Below are positions 16,475 to 22,514 of a DNA stretch of 35,120 bases, piece after piece. The translations under genes were made by a program, and so were the position numbers. The notes beneath the pieces were generated by a model that saw nothing but the letters and a program-made list of their open reading frames with translations, searched no databases and was not told the origin of the DNA. Within the stretch, counting starts at the first letter, position 1. Every line of letters starts with the position of its first letter. This DNA comes from Firmicutes bacterium CAG:646 (GTDB taxonomy: Bacteria; Bacillota; Clostridia; Lachnospirales; Lachnospiraceae), in contig HF995389.1 of assembly GCA_000432335.1 (NCBI GenBank), positions 33,668-68,787 on the forward strand, read 5' to 3'.

Positions 16475-17095
16475 ATGTTTTCAAAATTGAATTTCAAAAG
16501 AGTCTGTCTATGTATTGCCGGAAGTGGGATTCTCGCCTTTGGTCTTTACAATATTCATGCTCTTTCGGGAGTGACGGAAGGCGGTATTCTGGGAATGACT
16601 TTGCTTCTTCACCATCTGTTTCACCTTTCTCCCGCAATCTCCGGATTTATCATGAACGCTATCTGCTATATCATTGGATGGCGTCTGCTGGGTCGTTCTT
16701 TTGTGACCTATTCTATTCTGTCCGGATGCTGTTTTTCTGTATTTTATGGGATTTTTGAACAGTTCCCTCCCCTTTGGCCACAGCTTGCCGATCTGCCGTT
16801 TGTCGCCTCTGTTTTAGGCGCTCTGTTTGTAGGTGTGGGAGCCGGACTTTGCGTGCGCGCCGGAGGAGCTCCCAGTGGGGATGACGCTCTCGCCATGAGC
16901 ATTTGCAGCGTCACAAAAAAAGATATCCGTTGGGCTTACCTGTTCAGCGACCTGATCGTACTCGTTTTGTCTTTGACTTATCTGACTTTGACAAAATTTG
17001 CTCTATCTCTTCTCACTGTCCTGCTTTCCGGACAGATTATCGGTATTATCCAGAAAATAGGGAAAACTCCGTCTGCCACTCCGGCGACAGAATAA
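16475..17095 (+). CDS. YitT/YczE-like polytopic membrane protein
   Basis: A 206-residue membrane protein of the YitT/DUF161 type, whose biochemical role is unknown. About five hydrophobic segments are visible: residues about 9-27, 36-56, 66-86, 98-120 and 150-190. The family-like stretches are LSGVTEGGILGMTLLLHHLF (about 30-49) and GGAPSGDDALAMSI (about 130-143). I use the ATG at 16475, with AAAAAGGAGG four bases upstream. A longer frame from 16352 would begin ahead of the promoter. It is divergent from the phosphate transporter and shares the possible Pho box, which is the only hint to its job. A 16-bp perfect hairpin follows the stop. Confidence 0.8.
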   Translation: MFSKLNFKRVCLCIAGSGILAFGLYNIHALSGVTEGGILGMTLLLHHLFHLSPAISGFIMNAICYIIGWRLLGRSFVTYSILSGCCFSVFYGIFEQFPPLWPQLADLPFVASVLGALFVGVGAGLCVRAGGAPSGDDALAMSICSVTKKDIRWAYLFSDLIVLVLSLTYLTLTKFALSLLTVLLSGQIIGIIQKIGKTPSATPATE

Positions 17096-17109
17096 TCCCC
17101 GGAAAATAA

Positions 17110-17154
17110 GGGGCAGTTACTTTGACCATTAACCATGATCAAAGTAACTGCCCC
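17110..17154 (+). terminator. Large perfect hairpin after the YitT-family gene, probable terminator
   Basis: The 16-base arm GGGGCAGTTACTTTGA (17110-17125) is perfectly mirrored at 17139-17154 around a 13-base loop. It lies 15 bases after the stop codon. The T-tract after it is short (TTCTG), so termination may be partial. Confidence 0.65.
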
Positions 17155-17224
17155 TTCTGAAATCATAAACAGCATTATAACGGTTCATTACCTTCACAGT
17201 GGACTGCTAAATAGTTACGCCGTA

Positions 17225-17311
17225 TTACGCATACCGATATACTTTTCTATATTTCTTCAAATAGAACACTGACATTAAAAATGCCAACGCTTCTGCAATC
17301 TGAAATACTTG
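17225..17311 (-). pseudogene. Short remnant resembling the C-terminus of a MATE-type efflux transporter
   Basis: In one minus-strand frame the stretch between two stops reads VFQIAEALAFLMSVFYLKK followed by a basic tail ending in RYA and TAA. This looks like the last transmembrane helix and cytosolic end of a MATE-family exporter (FPIAE-type helix plus basic tail). There is no start codon and no upstream coding, because the tRNA-Val terminator begins at once. If right, it is what is left after a deletion. The match is by eye on 28 residues, so it is tentative. Confidence 0.3.
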
Positions 17312-17350
17312 TCAGAAAAACAAAGAACGTCTGTTAGATACAGACGTTCT
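17311..17350 (-). terminator. Rho-independent terminator of tRNA-Val
   Basis: On the minus strand, AGAACGTCTG (17341-17350), a seven-base loop, then CAGACGTTCT (17324-17333), followed by TTTGTTTTTC. It starts ten bases after the tRNA. Confidence 0.9.
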
Positions 17351-17360
17351 CATAAAAAAA

Positions 17361-17433
17361 TGGGACCTACAGGGCTCGAACCTGTGACCCTCTGCTTGTA
17401 AGGCAGATGCTCTCCCAGCTGAGCTAAGATTCC
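17361..17433 (-). tRNA. tRNA-Val, anticodon TAC, with an imperfect acceptor stem
   Basis: A 73-base cloverleaf: D-stem GCTC/GAGC, anticodon stem TCTGC/GCAGA with loop CTTACAA (anticodon TAC), T-stem ACAGG/CCTGT with loop TTCGAGC, discriminator A. The acceptor 5' strand is GGAATCT against 3' AGGTCCC, giving an A3-C70 mismatch and a U5-G68 wobble. The rest is regular. No CCA is encoded. It has its own promoter and terminator, so it is probably still expressed. Confidence 0.9.
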
Positions 17434-17464
17434 ATGGGTCTAATTGAATAACAATCTGTTTGCT

Positions 17465-17493
17465 ATTATAAACAAGTGATAAGAAAAAGTCAA
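17465..17493 (-). promoter_or_regulatory. Promoter of tRNA-Val
   Basis: On the minus strand, TTGACT (17488-17493), 17 bases, perfect TATAAT (17465-17470). It separates the two tRNA genes, so they need not be co-transcribed. Confidence 0.85.
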
Positions 17494-17510
17494 GAAGAAA
17501 TTTTCTTAAA

Positions 17511-17584
17511 TAGCGAGAGGGGGATTCGAACCCTCGACACTACGGGTATGAACCGTATGCTCTAGCCAACTGAGCTATCTCGCC
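17511..17584 (-). tRNA. tRNA-Met (elongator), anticodon CAT
   Basis: A 74-base cloverleaf: acceptor GGCGAGA/TCTCGCT (G1-U72 wobble) with discriminator A, D-stem GCTC/GAGC, anticodon stem TACGG/CCGTA with loop TTCATAC. The T-stem GAGGG/CCCCC has one A50-C64 mismatch. The lack of three G-C pairs next to the anticodon loop and of the C1-A72 mismatch argues for elongator rather than initiator. Anticodon CAT alone could also be tRNA-Ile2, but the acceptor and anticodon stems fit Met. Confidence 0.88.
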
Positions 17585-17621
17585 ATAGTTCTCTTGGCTG
17601 CCAACCGCAACCTGCTTGACT

Positions 17622-17650
17622 ATTATATAAAAATGTCGAATAAAAGTCAA
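17622..17650 (-). promoter_or_regulatory. Promoter of tRNA-Met
   Basis: On the minus strand, TTGACT (17645-17650), 17 bases, perfect TATAAT (17622-17627), ending 37 bases before the tRNA. Confidence 0.85.
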
Positions 17651-17674
17651 GAACTTTTTGAAAAAAATTTGCGT

Positions 17675-17703
17675 TTGCATCTTTGGAGAAACTAAGGTAT
17701 GAT
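17675..17703 (+). promoter_or_regulatory. Promoter of ispF
   Basis: TTGCAT (17675-17680), 17 bases, TATGAT (17698-17703). It leaves a leader of about 50 bases before the ispF ATG. Confidence 0.7.
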
Positions 17704-17758
17704 AAGCATAATAATTGAACAGTCACAGACAGGCAGGAAACAGAAAGGCAGGGTGTAT

Positions 17759-18250
17759 ATGAGAGTAGGAATGGGATATGATGTACATAAACTGACAGAA
17801 GGAAGGAAATTGATCCTTGGAGGCGTGGATATTCCCTGGGAATTAGGATTGTTGGGACATTCCGATGCGGATGTTGTGGTACACGCGATCATGGATGCGC
17901 TTTTGGGAGCAGTGGCCCTTCGGGATATCGGCAGACATTTTCCCGATACAGATCCTCAGTATAAGGGGATTTCCAGCATCCTCCTTTTGCAGCGAGTGGG
18001 AGAGCTTTTGGAAGAAAAGGGATATGAAATCATCAATCTAGATGCTACGATCATTGCCCAGAAACCGAAACTTCTTCCTTATATCGATCAGATGATAGGA
18101 AATGTGGCGAACGCTTTGCATCTTGCGGAGGATCAGGTAAATATAAAAGCTACCACCGAAGAAGGGCTGGGATTTACCGGAAAGCTGGAAGGAATTTCCG
18201 CACAGGCGATCTGCGCTGTGCAAGAGAAGGGTGTCGGAGAAAAAAGATAG
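17759..18250 (+). CDS. ispF: 2-C-methyl-D-erythritol 2,4-cyclodiphosphate synthase
   Basis: Fifth enzyme of the MEP isoprenoid pathway; a trimeric zinc enzyme that cyclises CDP-methylerythritol phosphate to MEcPP. It has 163 residues, the normal size. The metal ligands are Asp8 and His10 (GYDVHKL) and His42. The LLGHSDADVV block with His34 and Asp36 and the ATTEEGLGFTG block are intact. The ATG at 17759 is chosen because MRVGMGYDVH is the usual start; its ribosome site GGCAGGG is weak. In Bacillus ispF sits between ispD and gltX, followed by cysE-cysS; here ispD and gltX are absent and the T-box of cysE follows directly. Confidence 0.97.
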   Translation: MRVGMGYDVHKLTEGRKLILGGVDIPWELGLLGHSDADVVVHAIMDALLGAVALRDIGRHFPDTDPQYKGISSILLLQRVGELLEEKGYEIINLDATIIAQKPKLLPYIDQMIGNVANALHLAEDQVNIKATTEEGLGFTGKLEGISAQAICAVQEKGVGEKR

Positions 18251-18260
18251 GGAAACCGCA

Positions 18261-18289
18261 TTGACAAAATGCTGTTTTTTGAATACACT
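18261..18289 (+). promoter_or_regulatory. Promoter of the cysE-cysS operon
   Basis: TTGACA (18261-18266), 17 bases, TACACT (18284-18289). It drives the T-box leader and lies 11 bases after the ispF stop. Confidence 0.75.
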
Positions 18290-18295
18290 ATATAG

Positions 18296-18572
18296 CAGTA
18301 AATATTATAATTGAAAAGCAGAGAATGGAAAGAGTATCTGTCAAATGGAAACACAGAGAGGGAAAGTCGTTGGCTGAGAGCATCCCGGGACCAGGACAGA
18401 GAAGTGCATCCAGGAGCTGATCTGGCGAGTATATGCAGAATATAGGTAGCCAGATTCGTGAGCAGACGTTACAGGCACAGAGGGAAAGATGTCATTGACA
18501 TTTTTAATAAGAGTGGAACCGCGGAAATATTTCGTCTCTTGGGAGGAAGTATTTCTGCGGTTCTTTTCTGTC
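18296..18572 (+). promoter_or_regulatory. T-box riboswitch, cysteine specific, with terminator
   Basis: A leader that binds uncharged tRNA and then allows read-through. The T-box sequence AAGAGTGGAACCGCGG lies at 18509-18524. Its bulge TGGA can pair with the tRNA end UCCA, so it predicts a U discriminator, which tRNA-Cys has. The probable specifier codon is TGC (Cys) at 18405-18407 in GAAGTGCATC, with Stem I starting near AGAGAGGGAAAG (18355). The terminator pairs GAACCGC (18516-18522) with GCGGTTC (18557-18563), then TTTT; the antiterminator would use the same left arm. It controls cysE and cysS, both of which answer to cysteine supply. Confidence 0.92.
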
Positions 18573-18589
18573 AGACGGGAGGTTTTGCT

Positions 18590-19282
18590 TTGGGATTTAT
18601 CAGTCATCTAAAAGAAGAGTTTCAGGTCATACAGGAAAGAGATCCGGCGATCAAAAGTCCATGGGAAGTACTGCTGTATCCTAGTTTTCAGGTGATGATC
18701 AAATATAGAAGGGCTCACCGATTATATAAGAAGGGGCACTATTTTTGGGCGCGTCTCCTTTCTCAGAGGGCGGCCCGGAAGACGGGAATCGAGATTCATC
18801 CCGGGGCAACGATAGGAAAAGGGCTTTTCATCGATCATGGCAGCGGCGTGATCATTGGTGAGACGACAGTGATCGGTGATAATGTCACTCTATATCAGGG
18901 AGTGACGCTGGGAGGAACGGGAAAAGAGACAGGAAAACGTCATCCAACCATTGCGGATAATGTGATGATCAGCGCCGGAGCAAAGATTATAGGCTCCTTT
19001 ACCGTGGGGGCAAATTCCAAGATCGGAGCGGGGGCGGTGGTTTTAAAAGAAGTTCCGCCGAACTGTACGGTGGTGGGAATCCCCGGCAGGGTAGTGCGCC
19101 AGGAAAATGTTAAGATTCCAAGGGAGAATATGGATCAGTGTAATCTTCCCGATCCTGTTCAGGACGATATCAGTACCTTAAGGAAAGAAAATGCGAGACT
19201 GGAAAATCTGGTAATCCAGCTGGAGAGAGAACTTCACAGCTGCAGGGAACAGAGGGACCGGGAACAGAAAATACAAAAATAG
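18590..19282 (+). CDS. cysE: Serine O-acetyltransferase
   Basis: Makes O-acetylserine from serine and acetyl-CoA, the first step of cysteine synthesis. I place the start at TTG 18590 with GGGAGG seven bases upstream, giving 230 residues. An earlier in-frame ATG at 18458 would put the T-box and its terminator inside the protein. The N-terminal helical part contains QERDPAIKSPWEV. The left-handed beta-helix repeats are clear (HPGATIGKGLFIDHGSGVII; GDNVTLYQGVTLGG; VGANSKIGAGAVVLKEVPP). The family's active-site His pair fits HPGA and DHGSG. After about residue 180 there is an added charged coiled-coil tail (LRKENARLENLVIQLERELHS), unusual in length. It lies 23 bases before cysS. Confidence 0.93.
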   Translation: MGFISHLKEEFQVIQERDPAIKSPWEVLLYPSFQVMIKYRRAHRLYKKGHYFWARLLSQRAARKTGIEIHPGATIGKGLFIDHGSGVIIGETTVIGDNVTLYQGVTLGGTGKETGKRHPTIADNVMISAGAKIIGSFTVGANSKIGAGAVVLKEVPPNCTVVGIPGRVVRQENVKIPRENMDQCNLPDPVQDDISTLRKENARLENLVIQLERELHSCREQRDREQKIQK

Positions 19283-19305
19283 AGCAAGAGAGGAGATTTG
19301 GTGTT

Positions 19306-20712
19306 ATGAAATTGTATAATACTTTGACAAAACAGAAAGAAGAATTTATTCCTCTGGAAGAGGGAAAGGTGAAAATGTATGTGTGCGGACCGACCGTGTA
19401 TAATTTTATTCATATTGGAAATGCCCGCCCCATGATCGTATTTGATACTGCCCGCCGTTATATGGAGTATAAAGGGTATGAGGTGAATTTTGTCTCAAAC
19501 TTTACGGATGTGGATGATAAGATCATCAAAAAATCTGTGGAGGAGGGAGTTTCGGCTGAGAAAATTTCTCAGCGATATATCAAAGAATGCAAAAAGGATA
19601 TGGCGGATATGAATGTGCGGGAAGCGACCACCCATCCGCTGGCAACGCAGGAGATCGATGGAATGATCGATATGATTCAGACGCTGATCGATAAGGGATA
19701 TGCGTATGATGTAAATGGAACGGTTTATTTCCGAACCAGAAAGTTTGAGGAATATGGGAAATTATCTCATAAAAATCTGGATGATCTTCGTTCGGGAGAA
19801 CGTTCCCTTCTGGTATCTGGAGAGGATCAGAAGGAGGACGCTCTGGATTTTGTACTCTGGAAACCGAAAAAAGAGGGTGAGCCTTTCTGGGTATCTCCGT
19901 GGGGCGAAGGACGTCCTGGCTGGCATATTGAATGTTCTGTTATGGCAAAAAAATATCTGGGAGAAGAAATCGATATTCACGCAGGCGGGGAGGATTTGAT
20001 TTTCCCGCATCATGAAAATGAGATCGCTCAGAGCGAATGCTGTAATGGAAAGATTTTTGCCCGTTATTGGCTGCACAATGGTTTCCTGAACATTGATAAT
20101 CGGAAAATGTCAAAATCTCTGGGTAATTTCTTTACAGTGAGAGAGATTGGAGAACAGTATGATCTGCAGGTGCTTCGGTTCTTTATGCTGAGCGCCCATT
20201 ACAGAAGCCCTATCAACTTCAGTCGTGAGATTATGGAATCTTCTAAAAGCGCGCTGGAAAGAATCGTTACAGCCGTGAGTAATCTGAAACATCTGTCTGA
20301 GACGGCAGGTGTGGATCAGGCTTCTGAACAGGAAACGGCGCTTCTGGAAGAAATGAAAACTTACCGGAAGAAACTGGAAGACGCCATGGATGATGATCTG
20401 AATACGGCAGACGCTATTTCCGCTATTTTCGAGTTGGTGAAATTTGCCAATACGCACGGGGGAGAAACTTCATCAAGAGAATTTGTGGAACGTGTGAGAA
20501 AGGAAATCATAGAACTGAGCGATATTCTTGGTCTGATCGTGGAGAAAGAAGAAGAAAATCTGGATGATGCGATTGAAAAACTGATCCAGGAACGTCAGGC
20601 AGCGAGAAAAGCAAGAGATTTTAAACGGGCAGATGAGATCCGTGATGAGCTTTTGGCGCAGGGAATTATTCTGGAAGATACCAGAGAGGGTGTAAAATGG
20701 AAGAGAGCATAA
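19306..20712 (+). CDS. cysS: Cysteinyl-tRNA synthetase
   Basis: Charges tRNA-Cys. The 468 residues match the family. The class I signatures are HIGN (36-39) and KMSKS (267-271). Cys27 (MYVCGPTVYN) and the WHIECSVMA block supply the zinc site that selects cysteine. The C-terminal helical part is ordinary, ending in the RADEIRDELLAQGIILEDTREGVKWKR segment common to CysS. AGGAG precedes the ATG at 19306. It shares the cysteine T-box with cysE, and its last 16 bases overlap the start of mrnC. Confidence 0.98.
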   Translation: MKLYNTLTKQKEEFIPLEEGKVKMYVCGPTVYNFIHIGNARPMIVFDTARRYMEYKGYEVNFVSNFTDVDDKIIKKSVEEGVSAEKISQRYIKECKKDMADMNVREATTHPLATQEIDGMIDMIQTLIDKGYAYDVNGTVYFRTRKFEEYGKLSHKNLDDLRSGERSLLVSGEDQKEDALDFVLWKPKKEGEPFWVSPWGEGRPGWHIECSVMAKKYLGEEIDIHAGGEDLIFPHHENEIAQSECCNGKIFARYWLHNGFLNIDNRKMSKSLGNFFTVREIGEQYDLQVLRFFMLSAHYRSPINFSREIMESSKSALERIVTAVSNLKHLSETAGVDQASEQETALLEEMKTYRKKLEDAMDDDLNTADAISAIFELVKFANTHGGETSSREFVERVRKEIIELSDILGLIVEKEEENLDDAIEKLIQERQAARKARDFKRADEIRDELLAQGIILEDTREGVKWKRA

Positions 20713-21128
20713 AATATCTGAAAGAGCAGTTCGGGCTGGGGGAGCCGGATATCCGGTCTTATTCCCCCCTGACACTGGCTTATATTGGGGACGGCATTTA
20801 CGAGTTGTATATCAGGACAATTTTGATCAAACAGGGGAACTGCCAGGCGAGTAAGCTCCATAAAAGAGCCAGCCGTCTGGTAAAGGCGCCCTCCCAGGCA
20901 GCTATGGTGGAGGCGATGGAACCTCTGTTTACCCCAGAGGAAGAGGCGGTATACAAGCGGGGGAGAAATGCAAAATCCTATACCACAGCGAAAAATGCCA
21001 CCACAGGAGAGTACAGAAAAGCTACAGGTTTTGAAGCGGTCATGGGCTATCTGTATCTTACAGAGCAGTATTGCAGGATGATTGATCTTATCAAGATTGG
21101 ATTGGAGGTTCTGGATGACAGAAAATAA
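20697..21128 (+). CDS. mrnC: Mini-ribonuclease III
   Basis: Double-strand-specific RNase that trims 23S rRNA precursors; an RNase III catalytic domain without the RNA-binding domain. It has 143 residues, typical. The catalytic signature LAYIGDGIYELYIR (28-40) holds Asp32 and Glu36. The GFEAVMGYLYL block near residues 113-123 supplies the later acidic residue. The start overlaps cysS by 16 bases and the end overlaps rlmB by 14 bases, so the three are tightly coupled. This is the same order as in Bacillus. Confidence 0.96.
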   Translation: MEESIKYLKEQFGLGEPDIRSYSPLTLAYIGDGIYELYIRTILIKQGNCQASKLHKRASRLVKAPSQAAMVEAMEPLFTPEEEAVYKRGRNAKSYTTAKNATTGEYRKATGFEAVMGYLYLTEQYCRMIDLIKIGLEVLDDRK

Positions 21129-21846
21129 GATAGAGGGAAGAAATGCCGTTTTGGAAGCATTTCGTTCCGGGAAAACGGTAGATAAATTATATATTTTGGA
21201 TGGGTGTCAGGATGGACCGGTGCGCACTATTGCCAGGGAAGCAAGAAAACATGATACGATTATCCAGTATGTGGCGAAAGAACGGCTGGATCAGATTTCA
21301 GAGACAGGAAAACATCAGGGCGTGATCGCCGTGGCGGCTTCCTATGAGTATGCTACCGTGGAAGATATTTTGGCGAAGGCAAAAGAAAAAGGAGAACCTC
21401 CATTTATTTTGCTGCTGGATAATATTGAGGACCCTCATAATCTGGGAGCGATTATCCGTACGGCGAATCTGGCAGGCGCCCATGGGGTGATTATTCCCAA
21501 AAGGCGGGCGGCGGGTCTTACGGCGGTAGTGGCAAGAACGTCAGCCGGAGCGTTAAATTATACGCCGGTTGCCAAGGTGACGAATCTGAAAACAGTGATG
21601 GAGCAGCTGAAAAAGGAAGGTATGTGGTTTGTCTGCGCCGATATGGGCGGTACTACCTATTATGATCTGGATCTGAAAGGACCGATCGGGCTGGTGATCG
21701 GAAATGAAGGAGAGGGCGTGAGCCGTCTGGTAAAAGAAAATTGTGATTTTGTTGCATCCATTCCCATGAAAGGGAATATTGATTCGCTGAATGCGTCTGT
21801 GGCAGCGGGAATTTTGGCTTTTGAAATCGCCCGTCAGAGAGGATAA
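21115..21846 (+). CDS. rlmB: 23S rRNA 2'-O-methyltransferase, TrmH/SpoU family
   Basis: SPOUT-class methyltransferase. In the equivalent operon position Bacillus carries YacO/RlmB, which methylates G2251-equivalent of 23S rRNA. I start at ATG 21115, six bases after GGAGG, giving 243 residues. The N-terminal substrate-binding domain (EGRNAVLEAFRSGKTVDKLY) leads to the three knot motifs: LDNIEDPHNLGAIIRTA, LVIGNEGEGVSRL and IPMKGNIDSLNASVAAGIL. All key motif residues are present. The assignment to rlmB rather than another TrmH paralogue rests on gene order. Confidence 0.93.
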   Translation: MTENKIEGRNAVLEAFRSGKTVDKLYILDGCQDGPVRTIAREARKHDTIIQYVAKERLDQISETGKHQGVIAVAASYEYATVEDILAKAKEKGEPPFILLLDNIEDPHNLGAIIRTANLAGAHGVIIPKRRAAGLTAVVARTSAGALNYTPVAKVTNLKTVMEQLKKEGMWFVCADMGGTTYYDLDLKGPIGLVIGNEGEGVSRLVKENCDFVASIPMKGNIDSLNASVAAGILAFEIARQRG

Positions 21847-21857
21847 CAAAAGAAATC

Positions 21858-22436
21858 ATGAAAGATTATACACAGTATACCGATGAAGAACTTCTGACCA
21901 TGCGGGAAAATGGAGAAGAAGAGATTACAGAATATCTCATAGAAAAATACAAACCTATGGTACGCCAGCGGGTGAGAGTTCTTTATCTGGTGGGAGGAGA
22001 TCAGGATGATCTCATTCAGGAAGGGATGATCGGGCTTTTTAAGGCGGTGCGGAATTATCGGAAAGACCGGGACGCATCCTTTCATACATTTGCCCATCTT
22101 TGTGTGGACAGGCAGATTTATCGGGCAATCCAGTCTTATAATCGGCAGAAGCATCAGCCGTTGAACAGCTATGTTTCTCTGAGTGGGGAAAACTGGGAGG
22201 CGGAGCCGTATCAGGAGCTGCGCCAGAACCCGGAAAATATCATTATCGATCAGGAAAATGCTATTCAGATGGAGAAGAAAATCCGTCAGCAGCTCAGCAA
22301 ATTTGAAAATCAGGTTTTGGAGCTGTATCTGGATGGGGAAAACTATCTGGAAATCGCCCATCATTTGGGGAAGACACCGAAATCAATCGATAATGCATTG
22401 CAGAGGATTCGCGGGAAGGTAAGGGAATATTTGTGA
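21858..22436 (+). CDS. sigH: RNA polymerase sigma factor, SigH type
   Basis: Alternative sigma factor; SigH drives early sporulation and transition-state genes in Bacillus and clostridia. The 192 residues hold region 2 (YTDEELLTMRENGEEE; DQDDLIQEGMIGLFKAVRNY; ASFHTFAHLCVDRQIYRAIQ) and region 4 (ENYLEIAHHLGKTPKSIDNALQRIRGKVREYL). The KSIDNALQR end is characteristic of SigH. Its place after mrnC-rlmB matches Bacillus, minus yacP. The Shine-Dalgarno is weak (AGAGGA is 14 bases away), so translation may depend on coupling with rlmB 11 bases upstream. The stop codon lies at the edge of the terminator hairpin stem. rpmG-secE-nusG do not follow, as they do in Bacillus. Confidence 0.92.
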   Translation: MKDYTQYTDEELLTMRENGEEEITEYLIEKYKPMVRQRVRVLYLVGGDQDDLIQEGMIGLFKAVRNYRKDRDASFHTFAHLCVDRQIYRAIQSYNRQKHQPLNSYVSLSGENWEAEPYQELRQNPENIIIDQENAIQMEKKIRQQLSKFENQVLELYLDGENYLEIAHHLGKTPKSIDNALQRIRGKVREYL

Positions 22437-22508
22437 GAAAGAGGCTGTTGCTTTAAACATGGTTCAGAAATATTCTGGATATGTATTTAATGCAGCAGCC
22501 TCTTTCTC
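22435..22508. terminator. Long hairpin between convergent sigH and GH51 genes, probable bidirectional terminator
   Basis: GAGAAAGAGGCTGTTGC (22435-22451) pairs with GCAGCAGCCTCTTTCTC (22492-22508) with one G-U-type step. The loop carries TTCAGAAATATT and GGATAT, which also occur in the 160-bp hairpin element at 7911-8070, so it may be a short relative. The stem begins inside the sigH stop codon. Confidence 0.75.
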
Positions 22509-22514
22509 GGGATA

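Noticed and set aside
17110..17154. 16-bp inverted repeat as transposon end or phage attachment site
   Set aside because: Both arms are together in a hairpin right after a stop codon with no transposase; terminator is the simpler reading.
18458..18589. N-terminal extension of CysE from ATG 18458
   Set aside because: It would cover the T-box and its terminator; residues there are not CysE-like, and TTG 18590 has a GGGAGG.
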